From positions 509,100 through 573,099 of the forward strand of contig NZ_BMRA01000005.1 of the NCBI RefSeq assembly GCF_014648395.1: a stretch of DNA of 64,000 bases. The letters are read 5' to 3'. Origin of the DNA: Micromonospora fulviviridis (GTDB lineage: Bacteria; Actinomycetota; Actinomycetes; Mycobacteriales; Micromonosporaceae). The notes under the pieces are model-generated. The model was not told where the DNA came from and searched no databases. It saw only the letters and a list, made by a program, of their open reading frames with translations. The translations under genes and the position numbers were made by a program. Positions 31,451 through 39,415 of the stretch are shown piece after piece; positions within the stretch are counted from its first letter, which is position 1; each line of letters begins with the position of its first letter.

Positions 31451-32500
31451 ATGTGGCGGGGTCTGATCGAGGCGTACCGGGACCGGCTGCCCGTCACCGA
31501 CGCCACTCCCGTCGTCACCCTGCACGAGGGGAACACGCCGCTGCTGCCGGCGCCGGTGCTCTCCGCCCGGGTGGGCGCCGACGTGTGGCTCAAGGTCGAG
31601 GGGGCGAACCCGACCGGCTCGTTCAAGGACCGGGGCATGACGGTCGCCGTCTCCAAGGCCGTCGAGGCCGGTGACAAGGCGATCATCTGCGCCTCCACCG
31701 GCAACACCAGCGCCTCCGCCGCCGCGTACGCGGCCCGCGCCGGGATCACCTGCGCCGTGCTGGTGCCGCAGGGCAAGATCGCGCTGGGCAAGCTGGCCCA
31801 GGCGCTGGTGCACGGCGCGAAGCTGCTCCAGGTGCAGGGCAACTTCGACGACTGCCTGGCGCTGGCCGGCAAGCTCGCCCAGGACTACCCGGTCGCGCTG
31901 GTCAACTCGGTCAACATCGACCGGCTGCACGGGCAGAAGACCGCCGCCTTCGAGATCGTCGAGGCGCTCGGCGACGCGCCCGACATCCACTGCCTGCCGG
32001 TGGGCAACGCCGGCAACATCTCCGCCTACTGGATGGGCTACTCCGAGGACCTGCGCGACGGCAACGCCACGAAGGCCCCCACGATGTACGGCTTCCAGGC
32101 GGCCGGCGCGGCCCCGATCGTCACCGGCAAGGTGGTGCCGGAGCCGTCCACCATCGCCACCGCCATCCGGATCGGCAACCCGGCGAGCTGGACCAAGGCG
32201 ATCGACGCCCGGGACGCCTCCGGCGGGCTGATCTCGGCGGTCACCGACCGGGAGATCCTGTCGGCGTACCGGCTGCTGGCCCGCGAGGTCGGGGTCTTCG
32301 TCGAGCTGGGCAGCGCGGCCAGCGTGGCCGGCCTGCTCCAGCAGGCCACCGCCGGCCGGGTGCCGGCCGGCGCCACCGTGGTCTGCACGGTGACCGGCCA
32401 CGGCCTCAAGGACCCGGAGTGGGCCATCTCCACGGCCCCCGCCCCGCTGACCATCGCCAACGACGCCCTGGCCGCCGCCCGCTCCCTCGACCTGGTCTGA
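31451..32500 (+). CDS. thrC: Threonine synthase
   Basis: A 349-aa fold-type II PLP enzyme that converts O-phosphohomoserine to threonine. The PLP Lys59 is in NPTGSFKDRGM, and the phosphate-binding loop is VGNAGNISAYW. The short single-domain length matches the actinobacterial class. The ATG has GAGGAG about 8 nt upstream. Its usual partner thrB is 5.7 kb further on, separated by three unrelated genes, which is unlike the thrC-thrB pairing of many actinobacteria. Confidence 0.96.
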   Translation: MWRGLIEAYRDRLPVTDATPVVTLHEGNTPLLPAPVLSARVGADVWLKVEGANPTGSFKDRGMTVAVSKAVEAGDKAIICASTGNTSASAAAYAARAGITCAVLVPQGKIALGKLAQALVHGAKLLQVQGNFDDCLALAGKLAQDYPVALVNSVNIDRLHGQKTAAFEIVEALGDAPDIHCLPVGNAGNISAYWMGYSEDLRDGNATKAPTMYGFQAAGAAPIVTGKVVPEPSTIATAIRIGNPASWTKAIDARDASGGLISAVTDREILSAYRLLAREVGVFVELGSAASVAGLLQQATAGRVPAGATVVCTVTGHGLKDPEWAISTAPAPLTIANDALAAARSLDLV

Positions 32501-32621
32501 CCGGCCCGCGCCGGCCGGAGCGGGCGCCGTCACGCCGGCCGGGGTCCCTGCGTGGGAGCGTGATCGCGTGCGGCAGACTCTGGACACCCCGTACACCCCT
32601 TTGCAGGAGTGAGTGACGCCG

Positions 32622-35600
32622 ATGTCGGTGCTCGCCAGATTCAGTCTCGCCAACCGGGGGCTGATCGCCCTCATCGCACTGGTGACCACGGCGTTCGGGG
32701 CGTTCGCCGTGCCGTCGCTGAAGCAGCAGCTGCTGCCGTCCCTGGAGTTCCCGGCCGCGTTCATCGTGGCGCCGTACCCGGGTGCCGCGCCGGAGATCGT
32801 CGAGTCCCAGGTCGCCGAGCCGATCGAGAACAGCCTCCAGGGCATCCCGGGGCTGGAGAAGGTCACCTCCACCTCGCGCGAGGGCTCCGCCACGGTCCAG
32901 GTGCAGTACGAGTTCGGCACCGACCTGGACGACGTGGTCAACAAGATGCAGACCGCGCTGAGCCGGATCGACGCCCAGCTCCCCGAGGGCGTCGACCCGC
33001 AGGTGATCGCCGGCAGCACCGACGACCTGCCGGCCGTGGTGGTCGCCGCCACCGGGGACGCCGACGAGCGGGCCCTGGCCGAGAAGCTGCGCAGCACGGT
33101 CGTGCCGGAGCTGGAGGGGCTGGACGGCGTCCGTACCGTCGACGTCACCGGCGCCCGCGACCAGGTCGTGACCATCGTCCCCGACCCGGCGAAGCTGGCC
33201 GCGGCCCGGCTGGCCCCGACCGCGATCGCCCAGGCGTTGAAGACCAACGGCGTGGCGCTGCCGGCCGGCACGGTGATCGACGGCAGCCGCTCGCTGCCGG
33301 TGCAGGTCGGAACCCCGATCCGCACCGTGGACGACCTGCGCGGGATCGTGCTCAGCACCGCCCCCGCCGCCCCGGTACGCCTCGGCGACGTGGCCCGGGT
33401 GGAGCAGCAGCTCGCCCCGGCCACCAGCTTCACCCGCACCAACGGCAAGCCCAGCCTCGGCATCGCCGTCACCGCCTCGCCGGACGGCAACGCGGTGGCC
33501 ATCTCGCACGACATCCGGGACCGGCTGGACGAGCTGGAGGCCGCCTCCGGCGCCGACCTGACCGTGGTCTTCGACCAGGCGCCGTTCGTCGAGCGGTCCA
33601 TCGAGAGCCTCACCACCGAGGGCCTGCTCGGCCTGCTGATGGCGGTCGTGGTGATCCTCGTCTTCCTGCTCTCGATCCGCTCCACCGTGGTCACCGCGGT
33701 CTCCATCCCGCTGTCGGTGCTGGTCGCGCTGATCGTGCTCTGGGCCGGCGACTACTCGCTGAACCTGCTCACCCTGGGCGCGCTGACCATCGCCATCGGC
33801 CGGGTGGTCGACGACTCGATCGTGGTGCTGGAGAACATCAAGCGACACCTGGAGTACGGCGAGCCGAAGCGGGACGCCATCCTGGCCGCGGTCCGCGAGG
33901 TGGCCGGCGCGGTGACCGCCTCCACCCTCACCACGGTAGCCGTCTTCGCGCCGATCGCGCTGGTGGGCGGCTTCGTCGGGCAGCTCTTCGCGCCGTTCGC
34001 GATCACCGTGACGGTGGCCCTGCTCGCCTCGCTGCTGGTCTCGCTGACCGTGATCCCGGTGCTGGCGTACTGGTTCCTCAAGCCGCCGCGCGGCGGGGCC
34101 GACGAGGCCGCCGCCCGGCACGCCGCCGAGGAGAAGGAGCTGCGCAGCCCGTTGCAGCGGGCGTACCTGCCGGCGATCGGTTTCGCCACCCGCTCCCGGG
34201 GCACCCGCTGGGCGACCGTGGCTCTGGGCCTGCTGGTGCTCTTCGGCACCTTCGGGCTGGCCCAGAAGCTGGAGACCAACTTCCTGGACGACTCCGGCCA
34301 GGACACCCTGGCCATCCATCAGGAACTGCCGGCGGGCACCGGGCTGACCGGCACCGACCAGGCCGCCGCGCGGGTCGAGGAGATCCTGCGGCGTACGCCG
34401 GGGGTGGCGACGTACCAGGTCAGCGCGGGTGGTGGCGACAACCCGTGGGCGGGTGGCGGCAACGACACCGCCTCCTGGTCGGTGGCGCTCACCGACGACA
34501 CCGACGCCGCGGAGGTCCGCGAGAAGCTGCGCAAGGAGTTCGACGCGCTCGGCCCGGAGACGGGCGAGCTGACCTTCGGCGGCGGGCAGAACGCCGGCGC
34601 CGCCAACCAGCTCGAGGTGGTCGTGCAGGCCGCCGACCAGGAGACGCTGACCCGGGCCGCCGAGGCCGTCCGGGACGCGATGGCCGGTACGGCGGGCGTC
34701 GAGGACGTCACGACCGGCCTGGCCACCCGGGTGCCCCGGGTGGAGGTGACCGTGGACCGGGTCGCCGCGGCCCGGGCCGGGCTGACCGAGGCGGCGGTGG
34801 GGCAGGTCGTCGCGCAGGCGTACCGGGGGGCGCCGCTCGGCCAGGTCACCCTGGACGGCACCCCGCAGGACGTGGTGCTGAGCACCGGGGCCCGGCCGCC
34901 GCTGAGCGTGGCCGAGCTGCGGGCGCTGCCGGTCGGCCCGGTGAAGCTGGACGACGTCGCCGACGTCAACCAGGTCGAGGGCCCGCAGCAGGTGACCCGG
35001 ATCGACGGTGAGCGGAGCGTGTCGGTGACCGGGTCGGCCACCGGCTCGAACCTCGGCGCCACCACCCAGGAACTGCAGAAGAAGCTGGACGCGCTGGACG
35101 TGCCGGGGGCGACGTTCGTCATCGGCGGCGTCAGCGCGGACCAGGCGGACGCCTTCGCCGACCTGGGCCTGGCCGTGCTGGCCGCGATCGCGATCGTCTT
35201 CCTGATCATGGTGGGCACGTTCCGCAGCCTGACCCAGGCGCTGATCCTGCTGATCTCCGTGCCGTTCGCGGCGACCGGCGCGATCGGGCTGCTGCTGCTC
35301 ACCGGGACCCCGCTCGGCGTGCCGGCGCTGATCGGCGTGCTCATGCTGGTCGGCATCGTGGTGACCAACGCGATCGTGCTGCTCGACCTGATCAACCAGT
35401 ACCGGGTTCAGGGCATGGGCGTGACCGAGGCGGTGGTCGAGGGCGGCCGGCGCCGGCTGCGGCCGATCCTGATGACCGCGGTCGCCACCGTGTTCGCGCT
35501 GCTGCCGATGGCGTTCGGCCTGACCGGTGAGGGCGGCTTCATCTCCAAGCCGCTGGCCGTCGTGGTGATCGGCGGGCTGCTCAGCTCGACGCTGCTGACG

Positions 35601-35870
35601 CTGATCCTGGTGCCCACCCTCTACACGATGGTGGAGCGCACCAAGGAGTCCTTCCGCGAGCGCCGGGCCCGCCGGCGCGGCACCCCGGTGCCCGCGGAGC
35701 CGCCGGCGCCGGTTCCGGTGACCGTCGGGGGCGCGGAGCGCCCGGCAGAGTCGGCTGACGGGCCGCCGGCCCGCCCGGCGCCGTCGGCCGCCCTGGTCGA
35801 CGGCACGGACCAGTTCGAGGTGCTGCGGCTGCCGAAGAGCCGCCGTTCCCCGCTCCCGCCGACGGAGTAG
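32622..35870 (+). CDS. RND efflux permease, HAE-1-like
   Basis: A 1082-aa inner-membrane pump with the duplicated RND layout: 12 TM helices, large loops after TM1 and TM7. The TM4 proton-relay pair Asp397-Asp398 is present (RVVDDSIVVLENI). In TM10 the position of the AcrB lysine reads as Thr (GIVVTNAIVLLDL), as in many non-AcrB members. No membrane-fusion or outer-membrane partner gene lies nearby, and the organism has no true outer membrane. ATG 32622 is preferred; GTG 32613 is also possible, with AGGAG 12 and 3 nt upstream respectively. The C-terminal tail is Pro/Ala-rich. A strong terminator follows. Substrate unknown. Confidence 0.88.
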   Translation: MSVLARFSLANRGLIALIALVTTAFGAFAVPSLKQQLLPSLEFPAAFIVAPYPGAAPEIVESQVAEPIENSLQGIPGLEKVTSTSREGSATVQVQYEFGTDLDDVVNKMQTALSRIDAQLPEGVDPQVIAGSTDDLPAVVVAATGDADERALAEKLRSTVVPELEGLDGVRTVDVTGARDQVVTIVPDPAKLAAARLAPTAIAQALKTNGVALPAGTVIDGSRSLPVQVGTPIRTVDDLRGIVLSTAPAAPVRLGDVARVEQQLAPATSFTRTNGKPSLGIAVTASPDGNAVAISHDIRDRLDELEAASGADLTVVFDQAPFVERSIESLTTEGLLGLLMAVVVILVFLLSIRSTVVTAVSIPLSVLVALIVLWAGDYSLNLLTLGALTIAIGRVVDDSIVVLENIKRHLEYGEPKRDAILAAVREVAGAVTASTLTTVAVFAPIALVGGFVGQLFAPFAITVTVALLASLLVSLTVIPVLAYWFLKPPRGGADEAAARHAAEEKELRSPLQRAYLPAIGFATRSRGTRWATVALGLLVLFGTFGLAQKLETNFLDDSGQDTLAIHQELPAGTGLTGTDQAAARVEEILRRTPGVATYQVSAGGGDNPWAGGGNDTASWSVALTDDTDAAEVREKLRKEFDALGPETGELTFGGGQNAGAANQLEVVVQAADQETLTRAAEAVRDAMAGTAGVEDVTTGLATRVPRVEVTVDRVAAARAGLTEAAVGQVVAQAYRGAPLGQVTLDGTPQDVVLSTGARPPLSVAELRALPVGPVKLDDVADVNQVEGPQQVTRIDGERSVSVTGSATGSNLGATTQELQKKLDALDVPGATFVIGGVSADQADAFADLGLAVLAAIAIVFLIMVGTFRSLTQALILLISVPFAATGAIGLLLLTGTPLGVPALIGVLMLVGIVVTNAIVLLDLINQYRVQGMGVTEAVVEGGRRRLRPILMTAVATVFALLPMAFGLTGEGGFISKPLAVVVIGGLLSSTLLTLILVPTLYTMVERTKESFRERRARRRGTPVPAEPPAPVPVTVGGAERPAESADGPPARPAPSAALVDGTDQFEVLRLPKSRRSPLPPTE

Positions 35871-35885
35871 CCGCGCGATCCCCGA

Positions 35886-35923
35886 GAGCGGGTGGCCGTC
35901 CCATGGTGGACGGCCACCCGCTC
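35886..35923 (+). terminator. Strong hairpin terminator after RND gene
   Basis: A perfect 16-bp stem (35886-35901 with 35908-35923) and a 6-nt loop, 15 bp after the stop. It separates the thrC-side genes from the next transcription unit. Confidence 0.8.
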
Positions 35924-36032
35924 CGTACGGGGCAGTGGGAAACAGCCCCGCACGGTACGGTGGGTGAGCCGACACCTACGGTGGGTTGCGGTCCGTCCTG
36001 GTGGGCGGCCGGCCGGAGCGGAAGCGGGGGCG

Positions 36033-36854
36033 ATGGCGGACGGCGTGGCCCGTTGGGGCAGGCGTACGGTGCTCCGCCGGGCCGTGCTGCTGGGCGGAGG
36101 CGCCGCGCTGGGTGTCGCCGCGACCTCGCAGACCGCCTGGATCGCCGACCGCCGGCTCCCGCTGGGCGGCGGACCGGCCAGCGCCACCCTGGGCAGCCGC
36201 TACCAGCAGGTCGGCGGCGGCGGGGTGGAGGTCGTCTGGGGGGTCCACACCGGCGCCCCGCTGGTCTCGCTGACCTTCGACGACGGGCCGCAGCCGCAGT
36301 GGACCCCCATGGTGCTGGACACCCTGGCCGAGCACCGGGTGCCGGCCACCTTCTTCCTGGTCGGCGAGCGGGCCCGCCGGCACGCCGCGCTCGTCCGCGA
36401 CCGGCTGGGCGGGCACGAGGTGGGCAACCACAGCTGGGCGCACCACGACCTGGCCCGGATGGACGCCCGCACCGCCTACGACGACCTGCGCCGCAGCCAC
36501 GAGGCGATCGCGGCGGCCACCGGGACGGCCCCCCGGCTGCTCCGCCCGCCCTGGGGGCACCTGGGCGGCGCCGTGCTCCACGCCGCCGCCCGGCTGAACT
36601 ACCGGCTGGTGCTCTGGACGCTCCAGATGGTCGAGGGGGAGTATCCGCACGACCCGGCCGGGCACGCCCGGCGCATCGTGGCCGACGTGCGGCCCGGCAC
36701 CATCCTGCTCGGCCACGACGTCGGCCCCGAGCGGCGGCTGGTCGCGCTCCGCGGCCTGCCCGACATGATCACCGGGCTGCGCGCCCGCGGCTACACCTTC
36801 GTGACCGTCTCCGAACTGCTGCGCCGCGCTGCCGTCGTGGGAGCGGCCCGATAG
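36033..36854 (+). CDS. Secreted polysaccharide deacetylase (NodB/CE4)
   Basis: A 273-aa CE4 family deacetylase acting outside the cell, probably on peptidoglycan or another N-acetylated glycan. The N-terminus reads GRRTVLRRAVLLGGGAALG, a plausible Tat signal peptide. The NodB motifs are present: TFDDGP (first Asp catalytic base, second metal ligand), H-x3-H in NHSWAHHDL, RPPWGHLGG and LGHD with the catalytic His. ATG 36033 is chosen because GGGGG precedes it and it puts the twin-Arg pair near the N-terminus; a longer frame from 35892 would run through the preceding leader. The stop codon overlaps the -10 element of the next gene. Confidence 0.9.
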   Translation: MADGVARWGRRTVLRRAVLLGGGAALGVAATSQTAWIADRRLPLGGGPASATLGSRYQQVGGGGVEVVWGVHTGAPLVSLTFDDGPQPQWTPMVLDTLAEHRVPATFFLVGERARRHAALVRDRLGGHEVGNHSWAHHDLARMDARTAYDDLRRSHEAIAAATGTAPRLLRPPWGHLGGAVLHAAARLNYRLVLWTLQMVEGEYPHDPAGHARRIVADVRPGTILLGHDVGPERRLVALRGLPDMITGLRARGYTFVTVSELLRRAAVVGAAR

Positions 36855-36857
36855 GGT
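36852..36857 (+). promoter_or_regulatory. -10 element of leaderless MFS promoter
   Basis: TAGGGT, whose first three bases are the stop codon of the deacetylase gene, lies exactly 6 nt before the GTG at 36864. Confidence 0.5.
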
Positions 36858-36863
36858 GCCCGC

Positions 36864-38108
36864 GTGTCACCCACCGTCTCGGTCCTCGTCCGCAACCGCG
36901 ACTTCCGCAACCTCTTCCTCGCCGAGCTGGTGGTCTTCGGCGCCGACTGGTTCGTCATGGTGCCGCTGCTCGTGCTCCTGCCGGCGCTGACCGGCAGCGG
37001 GGTGTGGGGCGCGCTGGTGCTCGCCGTGGACACCGGCATGACCGCCCTGCTGCTCCCGTACACCGGCACCATCGCCGACCGGTTCGACCGCCGGAAGATC
37101 ATGATGGCGGCCAACCTCGCCGCGCTGGCCGGCATCCTGCTGCTGCTCGGCGTCCGGAACGCCGGCACGGCCTGGCTGGCGCTGGTGGCGATCGCCGCCG
37201 TGGCGGTGGCGAAGGCGTTCTACTCGCCGGCCGCGCAGGCCGCCCTGCCCAACGTGCTCGACCCGGCCGACCTGGCCGCCGGCAACGCGATCGCCGGCTC
37301 GGCCTGGGGCACCATGACCGTGGTCGGCGCCTCGCTCGGCGGAGTGCTCAGCGCCGCCGCCGGCCCGTACGCCAGCTTCTGGGTGGCGGCCGTGGCCCTG
37401 GCCGGGGCGGCGGGCCTGGCCGCGCTGATCCGCCGGCCGTTGCAGGCGCCCCGCGACCCGGCGGCGGTCGTCCCGCGCACCTGGCCGGCGATCCGCGAGG
37501 CGCTGGGTTACATCGCCCACCGGCCGCGGGTGCTCGCCCTGGTCACCGTGAAGTCGGCGGTCGGCCTGGGCAACGGCGTGCTGACCGTCTTCCCGCTGCT
37601 GGCCGGGCTGTACGGGGTCGGGGCGATCGGCACCGGTCTGCTCTTCGCCTCCCGCGGCGCCGGGGCGCTGGTCGGGCCGATCCTGATGCGCCGGGTGCTC
37701 AGCAACCGGGCCTGGCTGCTCACCGGCCTGGCCCTGTCCATGTCCCTGTACGGCCTGGCCTACGTCGGCGTCTCGCTGGCGCCCTGGTTCCCGCTGGTGC
37801 TGGTGCTGGTCTTCCTGGCCCACCTGGGCGGCGGCAGCAACTGGGTGCTGTCCAACTACGCCCTCCAGGGCGAGGTGCCGGACCGGTTGCGCGGCCGGGT
37901 CTTCGCCACCGACATGATGCTGGCGACGTTGGCCATCGCGGTCAGCCAGCTGGTCGTGGCGCTGGTGGTCGACGCGGTCGACGAGCGGACCGTGCTGGCC
38001 GGCTGCGGGCTGGTCACCGTGGTCTACGCGGTGGGCTGGCGGTTCGCCACCCGGCGGCTGTCGCTCACCGACCCGGTCGAGGAGGCGGCGCCCAGCCGCA
38101 CCCCGTGA
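36864..38108 (+). CDS. MFS transporter (enterobactin-exporter/MdtG-like group)
   Basis: A 414-aa major facilitator with 12 hydrophobic segments. The N-terminal RNRDFRNLFLAELVVFGADWF and the motif A-like TIADRFDRRKIMMAANL after TM2 resemble the DHA3-type exporters (macrolide or siderophore efflux). The central loop is short. The start is set by the TAGGGT -10 element 6 nt upstream and the gene has no Shine-Dalgarno sequence. It lies between thrC and thrB but has no obvious link to threonine synthesis, although amino-acid or antibiotic export is possible. Confidence 0.87.
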   Translation: MSPTVSVLVRNRDFRNLFLAELVVFGADWFVMVPLLVLLPALTGSGVWGALVLAVDTGMTALLLPYTGTIADRFDRRKIMMAANLAALAGILLLLGVRNAGTAWLALVAIAAVAVAKAFYSPAAQAALPNVLDPADLAAGNAIAGSAWGTMTVVGASLGGVLSAAAGPYASFWVAAVALAGAAGLAALIRRPLQAPRDPAAVVPRTWPAIREALGYIAHRPRVLALVTVKSAVGLGNGVLTVFPLLAGLYGVGAIGTGLLFASRGAGALVGPILMRRVLSNRAWLLTGLALSMSLYGLAYVGVSLAPWFPLVLVLVFLAHLGGGSNWVLSNYALQGEVPDRLRGRVFATDMMLATLAIAVSQLVVALVVDAVDERTVLAGCGLVTVVYAVGWRFATRRLSLTDPVEEAAPSRTP

Positions 38109-38164
38109 CGTCGCGCGCCGTTCCCACGGTCCGGGCGATCCGGCGCGCCGTCGGTGCCGGGTCC

Positions 38165-38170
38165 TAGCAT
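38165..38170 (+). promoter_or_regulatory. -10 element of leaderless thrB promoter
   Basis: TAGCAT lies exactly 6 nt before the GTG at 38177, giving thrB its own promoter, away from hom-thrC. Confidence 0.5.
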
Positions 38171-38176
38171 GAGCCG

Positions 38177-39121
38177 GTGCCGATGACTCTCACCTCCGGT
38201 CCCGTCCGGGTCCGGGTGCCCGCGACGAGCGCGAACCTGGGCCCGGGCTTCGACTCGCTCGGGCTGGCCCTCGGGCTGTACGACGACGTGGCGGCCGAGG
38301 TGACCGCCGGGGGCGTACGGGTGGCGGTGACCGGTGAGGGCGCCGGCGAGCTGCCCGACGACGACCGGCACCTGGTGGTGACCGCCATGCGGGCCGCCTT
38401 CGACGTGCTCGGCGCGCAGCCGGCCGGGCTGGCCCTGGAGTGCGTCAACCGGATCCCGCAGGCCCGGGGCCTCGGGTCCTCCTCGGCGGCCATCGTGGCC
38501 GGCGTGCTGCTGGCCCGGGCGCTGGTCGTCGACGGCGCGGCCCGGCTGGACGACGCCGCCGCGCTCCGGCTGGCCTCGGAACTGGAGGGGCATCCCGACA
38601 ACGTGGCGCCCTGCCTGCTCGGGGGTTTCACGGTGGCCTGGACGGAGCCGGCCGGCGCGCGGGCGGTCTCGCTGCCGGTGGCGGCGGCGGTCCGGCCCAC
38701 CGTCTTCGTGCCCGGCGAGCGCGGGCTGACCTCGGTCGCCCGGGCGGCGCTGCCGGCCACCGTGCCGCACGGCGACGCGGCGCTGACCGCCGGGCGGGCG
38801 GCGCTGCTGGTGCACGCGCTGACCACCGACCCGGCGCTGCTGCTCCCGGCGACCGTCGACCGGCTGCACCAGGACTACCGCGCCGCCGGGATGCCGGCCA
38901 CCGCCGCCCTGGTGGCTGCGCTGCGTGCGGCCGGTGTGGCGGCTGTGGTCAGTGGGGCGGGGCCGACCGTGCTGGCGTTGTCCGAGGTCCCCGCGGGATT
39001 CGACCCGGGAACAGATTGGCGCCGGTGGGAGTTGCCGATAGACGTCAGCGGTGCCCGGGTTGCCCGGGGTAGACTTGGACACGCCGAGCGGGACCCTGTT
39101 GCCGCAGGTCGGAAGAGTTGA
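38177..39121 (+). CDS. thrB: Homoserine kinase
   Basis: A 314-aa GHMP kinase that phosphorylates homoserine for threonine synthase. The N-terminal VRVPATSANLGPGFDSLGLAL and the ATP-binding loop PQARGLGSSSAAIVAG (about 94-109) are diagnostic, with the C-terminal GAGPTVLAL motif 3. GTG 38177 is chosen because the -10 element lies 6 nt upstream; an in-frame ATG follows two codons later. It is separated from thrC by an RND pump, a deacetylase and an MFS gene, and is followed by the long rho leader. Confidence 0.96.
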   Translation: MPMTLTSGPVRVRVPATSANLGPGFDSLGLALGLYDDVAAEVTAGGVRVAVTGEGAGELPDDDRHLVVTAMRAAFDVLGAQPAGLALECVNRIPQARGLGSSSAAIVAGVLLARALVVDGAARLDDAAALRLASELEGHPDNVAPCLLGGFTVAWTEPAGARAVSLPVAAAVRPTVFVPGERGLTSVARAALPATVPHGDAALTAGRAALLVHALTTDPALLLPATVDRLHQDYRAAGMPATAALVAALRAAGVAAVVSGAGPTVLALSEVPAGFDPGTDWRRWELPIDVSGARVARGRLGHAERDPVAAGRKS

Positions 39122-39415
39122 TTACGCTCTACACCTAGCACAGCCGCGAAGCATGCGATCTCCTGCGGGTCGGCGCACCCCCGAAGCTCTCGGCGGTCAG
39201 CCCGTCACCCCTGCCAAAGGCCCACGCCGCACCGCAGTTTCCACAGGTCGCCGCAGACGGCGAGACCTGCTCACCGACGTTGGTGAGTCGGGAAACCGAC
39301 CGGCTGCTGTGTCACAGACTCCCGCGACGCGTCCATGCGAGGCGGGTGCACCGAGGCCGCCCGGCCACCTGTTCTCGACTCCGGGCAGCCCCGGCCTATC
39401 GAGGGAAGGAATCCA
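39122..39415 (+). promoter_or_regulatory. rho promoter and structured 5' leader
   Basis: About 290 nt without a convincing gene. A possible promoter is TTGCCG (39099-39104), 18 nt, TACGCT (39123-39128). Two hairpins abut in the leader: 39244-39253 with 39258-39269 (10 bp, 2-nt bulge) and 39270-39275 with 39282-39287 (CTCACC/GGTGAG). A GGAAGGA ribosome binding site ends 5 nt before the TTG start. Long leaders are typical of rho, where Rho terminates its own transcription; C-rich unstructured stretches are present between 39170 and 39240. Confidence 0.5.

Noticed and set aside
30032..33706. Very long minus-strand open frames (for example 30032-33706, 32406-35975, 41541-44876)
   Set aside because: They mirror strongly supported plus-strand genes; the extreme GC bias removes stop codons from the complementary frames. 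The translations are Arg/Gly/His-rich and have no domain features.
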